Assembly: GCF_963259705.1 (NCBI RefSeq)
Contig: NC_081844.1
Span: forward strand, 102,388,671 to 102,452,670
Direction of reading: 5' to 3'
Length of the DNA stretch: 64,000 nucleotides
Origin: Myotis daubentonii
Taxonomy: Eukaryota > Chordata > Mammalia > Chiroptera > Vespertilionidae
The notes beneath the pieces are model-generated. The model did not search any database and had not been told where the DNA came from. It saw only the letters and a program-made list of their open reading frames with translations. This document shows positions 56,867 through 64,000 of this stretch, piece by piece; the first letter of the stretch is position 1, and each line of letters opens with the position of its first letter. Position numbers and translations under genes: made by a program.

Positions 56867-57389
56867 AAAAATTTTTTAACATTGTGTTTAAACTCAAGAA
56901 AAGATGCTGATAGTAAAGTGTCCCTGTGTTGTTAAAAACTTATCTCCCATTTCGTCTTCATATCTGTCCTTCTGCCTCTCCCGCAAATTAAAGCAAGGGG
57001 AACGAACATCACTTACACAGTTTAGATAAGGTTGCACTTAAAGGCCCATTATGTTATTTTCCACTGCGATTTGCTGTGAATCATTCCTCGTAGTCGTCTA
57101 TGTATACCTCACATTCACAGGCATGATTAGAAGGGATGATACAGAGTCAAGCATGAAAGTGATGCTGTTTTGATGATGCATTCAGGGCAGTAAAAATGAT
57201 ATTTATATCGGCCCTGACTCTGTCACTTACTCAATATACAGTTTTTAGGAAACCATCTCCTCTCAGTTTCCTGGTGTGAAAATCTGAGAGGTGTAAAGTA
57301 ATACTTATTTGTAAAACAGATGTTTAAATTGAAGTTGCCCTGTGAGCAACAAATGTATTCACATTGTGAAGACTTAATAACATGTTGTT
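56867..57389. other. Single-copy stretch, nothing recognised
   Basis: Anonymous sequence with a few CpGs near 57062-57100. Confidence 0.4.
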
Positions 57390-57540
57390 AAACATCTTCC
57401 TTGTCAGCTAAATGACACATCCAATGTCTTCCTTCATTTTGATAATTTGTGAGGCTCTGTCATTGTCTTTGAATATTACGACTGTGTACCCAGTGTCAGG
57501 CCAGTGCCCCACATTCAGCAAATGTTTGTTAAATACATAT
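57390..57540 (+). mobile_element. L2 LINE 3' end remnant
   Basis: GACTGTGTACCCAGTGTCAG, GCCAGTGCCCCACATTCAGC and AAATGTTTGTTAAATAC follow the L2 tail. Confidence 0.55.
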
Positions 57541-58611
57541 AAAACCTCTAGGTTTCCTGTTATTTACAAATTCAGCTGTTTGTTTCTCCAATTCGGAAAC
57601 ATCCTTTCTTTTTCTTAAAAATAAAATACCAACTACCTTATTTAACAGATTTTTGCCAGCCTTTACATTCTGTGATTCCGTAACATGTATTTTATATGTA
57701 AGTGGCTCATAGCCAAGCAGGCTAACTTGCAAAATCAGCAATAGGAATCACCTGAACCATAAAGAAAAATGGCCACGTACTGAATTTTTAATACCCCATC
57801 AGATATGGATTTTAGAGATGGAAATGTACTAATATAATTAATTTACGACAACTAGTATAGTCAATTAATTGTTAAATGACCATCTCATTTTACACATTCA
57901 AGGTAATTTTACAGTTTTCTTTCTGACTTCTGAATGGACAAAGCTTTCTCACCTTTATTATTTTGCCCAGAAGCACACATGCCTTTGAAATTTCCATATT
58001 CAGGAAAATAGGTTTATTTCAGGCCCACTTCTGGACACTCGACCTGTGTACACAAAACTCAACCAAAAGAACAGATTAGTTGGTGTTGTCAAGAATTATA
58101 GTAAGTCCTATTGTTGAAATCATATCCTTTGAAGACATCTGAGAAAATGCATTCTTGGCTCAGAACATAGTTATGAGTCAGAAAACATGGAGGAGAGAGC
58201 AAGGTGACAAAGTTAAGTTTACGTTGTTATGACCCAGAATAGGCAATTGCCTTTCAGCTTCTTGTGAACTTAGTGCAGAAACCAAGAGATATAGTTTCCC
58301 TCTGGCTGAGGGAATATTGTTAAATACAGACATGAGTTTGATTTACATAGCACCTTCTACTAAGTAGAGTAGAAAGTGCAAGAAACATTAAAAATACCAA
58401 TTGCAAATAGTATATGTGTGAATATAATGATGGTAACAAGCTATTAAATTATTATTATTACTTGGTTGGGGGGTGGAGAGAAGCATCTCATTTCTACCAG
58501 GTTTCGGTACCTACGTGAGCACTTCAGGGGCCCTCTATGGTAGACACTGGGATCAGTGTGCCATGCTTGGGGTCACTGAGTGTCTGTCACTTATGTGTCT
58601 CTATTACTCTG
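57541..58611. other. Single-copy stretch, nothing recognised
   Basis: AT-rich, repeat-free apart from a short ATT run near 58448. Confidence 0.4.
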
Positions 58612-58772
58612 CAGTGGCTGGCAAACTGCGGCTCGGCAAACCGCGGCTCGCGAGCCACATGCGGCTCTTTGGCCCCTTGAGTGTGGCACAGTAGTGGTAT
58701 TTTGTGGAAGAGCCACACTCAAGGGGCCAAAGAGCCACATGTGGCTCGTGAGCCGTGGTTTGCCGACCACGG
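58612..58772 (+). mobile_element. Non-autonomous hAT element forming a long hairpin
   Basis: Starts CAGTGGCTGGCAAACTGCGG and ends GGTTTGCCGACCACGG. The two halves (GCGGCTCTTTGGCCCCTTGA on the left, CAAGGGGCCAAAGAGCC on the right) are inverted copies over most of their length with a loop of only about a dozen bases. Flanks CTCTATTA (58599-58606) and CTCTATAG (58773-58780) are duplication-like, offset by five bases on the left. The left arm has a partial internal duplication (GCGGCTCGGCAAACCGCGGC). Confidence 0.9.
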
Positions 58773-58949
58773 CTCTATAGCATTAGCAAAGCAGCTCTGA
58801 ACTGACCACCCAAGTCTCCCATCTCCCCTTCTTATGTTCTCAGCCCACGTGTGGTTTCTAATATGACAATAGTTGTTATACAGCCCTCACCTTATCTTCT
58901 GGGTCCTTTTGCCAAATGCTGAGTTCAGAAGGGTCCAGCTTGGTCTGGG

Positions 58950-59120
58950 GTACAGGCCTTAGAGCCAAAGCTGGAATTCGGTCTGGTCCTGCTAGATATG
59001 ATGATGCAGAAATCCCTTTCCCCAGGCTCCTTACATGCCTGTCAGGTAGGTGCTCTCGACGGGCTTCACAGGCTTACTTTCTTTAGCTCTACAATGGGAA
59101 TAATGAGGTTACACAGCTAG
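58950..59120 (+). mobile_element. MIR fragment
   Basis: CCTTAGAGCCAAAGCTGGAA, TTCGGTCTGGTCCTGCTAG and TAGCTCTACAATGGGAATAA are consistent with diverged MIR. Confidence 0.5.
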
Positions 59121-59244
59121 GAGGACCCAACAATGTTGTATATATAAAAGGATGTGTATATTTTAAATGTTTTGAGTATACCCACCTACCTATATAAAAT
59201 ACTTAAACACACTCTCCAACATACGTATTTACATATAAATTAAA

Positions 59245-59522
59245 CTAGAGGCCCGTTGCAGGAGGATTCCTGCAAGAATAGGGCTTCGCTCCCATCTCTG
59301 TGGCTCCTACCCCACCCGTCTCTGCCACTTCTCTCCCGCCCATCTCCACTACCTCAGCTCTGTTGTTTGGCTTCCTTCTACCCTGTCTTCAGTCTTCCCT
59401 CCCAGCTGGTATATGCAAATTAGCCATCATTTTTGTTGGTGGTTAATTTGCATATTGTGCTGATTAGCCAATGGGAGGTGTAGTGAAGGTACGGTCAATT
59501 ACCATGTTTGCCTATTATTAGA
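59245..59522 (-). mobile_element. Helitron, short non-autonomous subfamily
   Basis: The plus strand starts CTAGAGGCCCGTTGCAGG with the variant 3' hairpin TTGCAGGAGGATTCCTGCAA, and ends CCATGTTTGCCTATTATTAG then A followed by T. It shares GCTGATTAGCCAATGGGAG-type 5' sequence and ATTTGCATAT words with the element at 3961-4487. A near-palindrome GCAAATTAGCC...GGTTAATTTGC lies at about 59415-59453. 278 bp, no coding capacity. Confidence 0.88.
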
Positions 59523-59600
59523 TAGGCTCCTCGTAACAGTACTAATAAACCTTGTATATTGTTAAGTAAAAATGATCACTTCTCTCAAAAACAATTTAAA

Positions 59601-59808
59601 GAGCCCTAGCCTATTTGGCTCAGTGGATAGAGCATGGGCCTGTGGACTAAAGAATCCTGGGTTTGATTCCAGTCAAGGGCACATGCCTGGGTTGTGGGCT
59701 CCATCCCCTGTGTAGGAGGCAGCCAATCAATGATTCTCTCTCATCATTGATGTTTCTATCTCTCTCCCCTTCTCCCTTCCTCTCTGAAATCAATAAAAAT
59801 CAATAAAT
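59601..59808 (+). mobile_element. Ves SINE with 14-bp target duplication
   Basis: GAGCCCTAGCCTATTTGGCT head, GGGTTTGATTCCAGTCAAGG B-box, CT-rich body and AATCAATAAAAATCAATAAA tail. Flanks AAAAACAATTTAAA (59587-59600) and AAAAACAACTTAAA (59809-59822) match at 13 of 14. Confidence 0.97.
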
Positions 59809-59822
59809 AAAAACAACTTAAA

Positions 59823-60194
59823 TAACAACGAATAGTAGTTTTCATATTTTCTTCCCTCCACCCCAGTGATTTCCTTGCCCTCCCACCTGAGGCGTGCAGT
59901 CCCTTGTGGAGACCGCTGTTTTCAATCATTAGGAAAACAGTAGGTATAATTGACCCAGTCGATGCTGGTTTAGCAAGGCTGCAGACTGAATTGCAGACTT
60001 CAGCTGCTTTACTCATTCTGTTTGGATAAAACTGTATGTCCACTGTCCACTGCAGCCCTCTACACAGAGTTCAGAGCACATATTTCCGCTGGCAGGTTGC
60101 TGGGTTAATGTAGGAGCAAGCAAAAGGGACTCCAAGACCTCCTGAGATTTTATCCAATCTGAATATTATTGACAGTCTGCAGCCCTTTGTAAAA
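59823..60194. other. Single-copy stretch, nothing recognised
   Basis: The minus-strand frame at 59756-60043 begins here and runs into the Ves SINE; not a gene. Confidence 0.4.
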
Positions 60195-60330
60195 ATAATA
60201 GCTGACATTTGTATAGTACCCAACAGTCTGCAAATCCCTATTTAATGCTCCCTGTCTGCCCTGCCTGTAAGCTGGGTGCACTCACCATGCTGATTTCATA
60301 GAGAAGGAACTGAATCTTCATTTTATGAAC
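60195..60330 (-). mobile_element. MIR fragment
   Basis: AATAATAGCTGACATTTGTA, AGTCTGCAAATCCCTATTTA and TTCATAGAGAAGGAACTGAA match reverse-strand MIR. Confidence 0.65.
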
Positions 60331-60589
60331 TGGCATCTGACCCGAGTGCCCACGGAAAAGATCCTGACGATGCACCTTGTAGTCTTAACTTCTTGCCCCC
60401 ATTGATTGTTGAAACTTTCAGATAGTCACAATCAGAAGGTATTCCTTGATGTTTCTTACTCTGGTAGCAAATGTCATAAAGCAATATATTCCCCTTTGCG
60501 ACTTCTCTGTTTCCCTCCCCGCTCTTTCCCTTTGTGTTACATGAATGAAGCTTTGGTGGCAGGCAGCTGATCATTAGGTTCCTTTTCTT

Positions 60590-60632
60590 TTTTGTTTGTT
60601 TGTTTTTTTGTTTTGGTTTGGGTTTTTTTGCT
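60590..60632. repeat. (TTTG)n-like tract
   Basis: TTTTGTTTGTTTGTTTTTTTG and related T/G runs. Confidence 0.85.
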
Positions 60633-60761
60633 CACTATCACCCATTTCACATACCACTTTCCCTCCTGCATCTTGAACCTAAGAACCTAGTTGACATGGG
60701 GATTTTAGTGTGCCAGTATGATCTTGTAAATGACCAAAATAAATTACATTTATATCTTCTC

Positions 60762-60895
60762 CAGTGATTCTCATCCTTAACTGAAAGCCTGAACTAATAT
60801 GCACATTATTATGTATACGAAAATACTTGGCATTTTGGGAGGGAGGTGTTTCTGATTCACCAGATTTTCAGAAGCTCCATCTGGTCACTGTTTTA
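60762..60895 (+). mobile_element. Possible MER5-type hAT remnant
   Basis: CCAGTGATTCTCATCCTTAA at the left, GGTGTTTCTGATTCACCAG in the middle and TTTTCAGAAGCTCCATCTGG on the right follow a MER5-like order at high divergence. Confidence 0.45.
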
Positions 60896-62547
60896 GGCTT
60901 CTAGCTCTTCCACGAGATTCTTACCTGCTCAGCCCGGTGCCAGCTTTGTGAGGTGGCACGCCATGAAGCTCATGGGATGAACTAGGACATTATTTAGTTT
61001 CATATCTGGGAGATTATTTGTTGCTGCTGTTGTTTAGAAAATGACATTTTTAGATTAACCATCACCCCCATGCTCCTTTCATGCCCCTCAGGAACCTTCA
61101 CCTTGTCTCTGAGGGGCAGGGGGCAAAACCTGCCTGGCTCCAGGTTGGAGGGCTTTGTGATGAGAGCACCTATGTCCTCAGCCACACTTTGTGCCCACAG
61201 AGTTGCTCCCCTCTGCTCCCATGGAAGCTGCGGGGGCCACGGTGAACACCCGCAGGCCCTGTGCGGGTGGCAGGGGACTTTCAGCAGAACACTGATGATG
61301 GCTGGCTTTTTTCTCTTTTATGGTTTAGGGCATTTATAATTTGGGGTGAGGAGATAAAACATTGAACCAAGTGAAATGCAGCAAATGTCCTAGAGTGTGG
61401 CTTTTATGATTACAAGTTCAATCAACTCTTTTAAAGATTGACTTTTCTCCCCTGAATTTCCCTTTGAGAGTCTATTTCAGGAAGAATCTTTACTTCATTG
61501 AACAATAGTTACTAAAATATTTCAACAAAGAGAAAATAAGACAATACAAAGAATATTGGCGCTGAATTCCCATAGGTTGATTGTCTGTCACATACTGCAT
61601 TTGAAAGGACTGTCTCTCACCTTTGACACGTGCGCTTCAATTGGAGTTTGGGGGTGAACACTGAAAAGGGGGTGCAGGAGTGATTTCTAGAACAAATAAC
61701 AGCGGCTCTTCAGCCCGCCTTCCTTCTGCGAGGCGTGCTGAGGCAAAGGAGGAATCAGGTGCGAGAACAAAGCTGTGAAAATGGGTCGGTGTTAGAGCAT
61801 GCCTGGAGGAGTTGAGCGAGGTTCCCTTTGGGAGACCAAATTTGGAAACAGCCCTTGGGACGCTGTGCCGTTGGCTGCTCTGTCAGTCACCGCAGAAAGC
61901 TTGGGTCTGCACAGGCTGACACACGAATGTGGGGCAGGGCCACGTGTCCTGCGTGGGGAAGCAACCTGCAGAAAAAAGAAATGTGAGGTCTCAGGGGTGA
62001 TCTGACCCCTGGCTAGAGATGAACTTACAGAATTAAACAGATCCTGAGTGGAAAGTCCAGTTGTGTGAATAGAAATCAGAGTTGTAAATAGAAGCTGCAA
62101 AGAGGGGCCAACCCACCTTACAAACAAGGGATTGTTTCTTTGTAAGGTGGAGTGTTCGCCTCATTCTCTGGCATCAAGTTCTCTTTGAAAAATTACAGGA
62201 GACTTACCTACGTGCCTGATGCAAAACAAACCTCCCCCCCCGACCCCCACCCCTGTAATGTGGGTAATCCCTCCTGATCACCAACCATGGCTTCACACAC
62301 TTTGTTGTCATTCAGTCAGGTTTTATTAGTTTCTTAGATTTGTACACGAGGTTAGCACAGAGATGTGCTGAGAAGAAACGTAAGCAGCCGTAAGAGAATC
62401 ATCCTAATGCTTTGATATCTCTGTTCTGCTAGATGTCAAAATGCGACTCCCTCCCGCATCCACCCCCTAGGTCCTGTGAGAATCAACTACTCTCAGTGGA
62501 GGGCTTTCTGACTGAACAAAACATGTCAGAATTAGTGATGTGCTTTA
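60896..62547. other. Single-copy stretch; 61430-61640 may be constrained
   Basis: No repeats recognised. It contains a perfect 12-bp hairpin (62113-62124 with 62139-62150) and a C run near 62233. Frames at 61070-61339 (+) and 61792-62127 (-) show no domain. Confidence 0.4.
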
Positions 62548-62776
62548 TGTTTTTAAAAATTTTTTTAAATATATTTTATTGATTTTTTACAGAGAGGAAG
62601 GGAGAGGGATAGAGAGTTAGAAACATCAATGAGAGAGAAACATCGACCAGCTGCCTCCTGCAAACCTCCCACCGGGGATGTTCCCGCAACCAAGGTACAT
62701 GCCCTTGACGGGAATCGAACCCGGGACCCTTCAGTCTATAGGCCGACACTCTATCCACTGAGCCAACCGGTTTGGC
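62548..62776 (-). mobile_element. Ves SINE, best-preserved copy
   Basis: Reverse-strand element with intact head (ACTGAGCCAACCGGTTTGGC), B-box (GGGAATCGAACCCGGGACC) and CT/GA body, followed by an A/T-rich tail. Flanks AGTGATGTGCTTTA (62534-62547) and AGTGACGTGCTTTA (62777-62790) match at 13 of 14. Among the copies here it is closest to the Ves consensus I recall, so probably the youngest. Confidence 0.97.
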
Positions 62777-62790
62777 AGTGACGTGCTTTA

Positions 62791-63389
62791 GAGTGAATGC
62801 TCAAAGGGACAAATGACAGTGGCTCGTGCTGGTATTCAGTGGGCGACCTCTCCTGTTGAACAGCACTGGCCCTGATGGCATTCCCTTGCGGGTCCAGGAG
62901 GGGCGGAAACATTAGGTGTATTTGGAGATCTTAGCTTTTTGGGGGGTGAGCCATTTGGTTGCACCTTGAATCTTAGCTTTGCACAACAGAGGTTAGCGGC
63001 TTGGCATCTTCTCCAGATGAACCAAAGTAGTGTTCTGGGGTTTTCCCATTTGTTTACCCTGAACCTGCAGGAAAGAGGCCAGACCTGAGTGTTCCCTGGG
63101 GTCTCTCTCTCTCCACTTCAAGATGTGACAGGACAGTGCCATCAGCATTAGCTGTTGGGCCTCCTCTTCCATCCCTCCTCCCCCAACCATCTGCCCCCAC
63201 CCTCCCCTTTAGCTGATGAAAGTGGAATTGAAAAGTTAGCGGCATGGATTTCTCATTCACTCTGCTCTCCCAGGGACCTGGCCCTTTGGGATTCCCAGCC
63301 ATCCCCGCTCTCCATTCCATTAAAAAGGGGTGGAGGGGTGGGAATTGCCGCTTGCCACTGCTCTTAATTTTTCAAGAACAGGGGAAATC
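62791..63389. other. Single-copy stretch, nothing recognised
   Basis: Moderate GC. Overlapping minus-strand frames at 62993-63320 lack domains. Confidence 0.4.
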
Positions 63390-64000
63390 CATCCTGTCTT
63401 GAATGAAACATCCCGAGCCATAGCTTTGAGGCTGTGCTACATCTTGCCCCCTGGCGGAGGCTGTTGTGTTTTGTGCGAGCAGAGCGCGGACTTGTTATTA
63501 GAATGTGATGGAAGGCAGGTGTTAGCTCTGATTAGTCACTAATCTTGCATCTCTGGGAGTTTGGCTGCAATTTTCTGTTCATCAGAATCATTCTGTCGCG
63601 TTAATTTATTCATGCCAGCTCTAAGAAGCTTGTCAAATCAACTTGGTGGTCTCCGCTGGGTCCCCGATGCACTGTAGACCTGATCACAAACCTACTCTAG
63701 GACACGCTGTTCAGTGTAATTGGCCGTCAGTGCTCAAACAGTCCTGCGATTAAGCGGGTTGGAGATTGAAATAGCCTCTCACCTATTAGAGGGTAGTCTC
63801 ACTAGCCCAGGCCACTGCACGAAAGGCTGCCTTACTCCCCCAGCTCTTATGTGGCTCGTGATTGATGAGATGGCACTTCTTTTCCCCTTAATATTTTACC
63901 TCTCAAAACCCGCAATGAGCCACTTAACTTCATATTTCCTCTTTTAGACTCTATCTCAAGTCTTCATTAGTAAGTCTTAACGACTGCTAAAATGATAGGA
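63390..64000. other. Repeat-free, CpG-retaining block: candidate conserved element
   Basis: Runs to the window end without any repeat. About 14 CpGs between 63450 and 63760 (GTGCGAGCAGAGCGCGGAC, CTGTCGCGTTAATTTATTC, TGCGATTAAGCGGG), a CTCF-like core at 63446-63457 and homeodomain-like GATTAGTCACTAATC (palindromic) near 63530. The strongest enhancer-like block by eye in the right half; conservation not measured. Confidence 0.4.
63446..63457 (-). promoter_or_regulatory. CTCF-like core motif in unique sequence
   Basis: The plus strand GCCCCCTGGCGG reads CCGCCAGGGGGC on the minus strand, matching the CTCF core. Unlike 21866-21925, it is outside any transposon. Confidence 0.4.

Overview
This window reads as nuclear DNA of a vespertilionid (evening) bat, and I find no protein-coding gene in it. 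The lineage call rests on three young repeat groups that, from general knowledge of repeat families, occur together in Vespertilionidae. These are Ves SINEs (tRNA-derived, with pyrimidine-rich 3' halves and AATAAA-type tails; 14 copies or fragments), HeliBat-type Helitrons (nine copies or fragments, with the terminal GAGGCCCGGTGCA-type motif, a 3' hairpin and CTAG end), and short non-autonomous hAT elements (six). Beneath them lies the usual placental layer of MIR, L2, MER5A-like hAT, MLT2/ERVL LTRs and old L1. No open reading frame resembles a known protein family, and the longest ones fall on a Ves SINE (38155-38676) or on anonymous sequence (45560-46075). The window is best read as a gene desert or the inside of a large intron.

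Layout. 1-475 is the 3' part of an endogenous retroviral LTR cut by the window edge, followed by a GGAA tract. 0.6-8.8 kb holds a Ves SINE, MER5A-like, L2 and MIR relics, two Helitrons joined end to end (3304-4487), a Ves SINE with a clear target duplication and an (AGGAT)n array. 8.8-15.5 kb is mostly single copy, with an MLT2-like LTR and broken Helitron and SINE pieces. 15.5-19.9 kb carries a Helitron, a hAT element, three Ves SINEs, an ERVL LTR and a CpG-rich unique block (17570-18010). 19.9-28.1 kb has a Helitron with a palindrome containing two CTCF-like motifs, three further LTR-like units, two hAT elements (one inside a MIR) and L2 pieces. 28-38 kb is mostly unique, with a Helitron interrupted by a hAT element, a large L2, a long (TC)n tract and two Ves SINEs. 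38.4-39.85 kb is a three-layer nest (solo LTR in an L1 tail, in a Ves tail), each layer with its own target duplication. 40-48 kb has an ERVL LTR, an L1 nested in an L2, two tandem Helitrons (43988-44982), MIRs and a long L2. 48-64 kb is mostly unique, with four more Ves SINEs, one Helitron, one hAT hairpin and several CpG-retaining blocks.

Nothing here forms a pathway. The biology is transposable-element layering, plus several repeat-free, CpG-retaining blocks that are plausible conserved regulatory elements. Boundaries of ancient repeats are approximate, because repeat-library and cross-species alignment could not be run; boundaries given with target duplications were read directly from the sequence.
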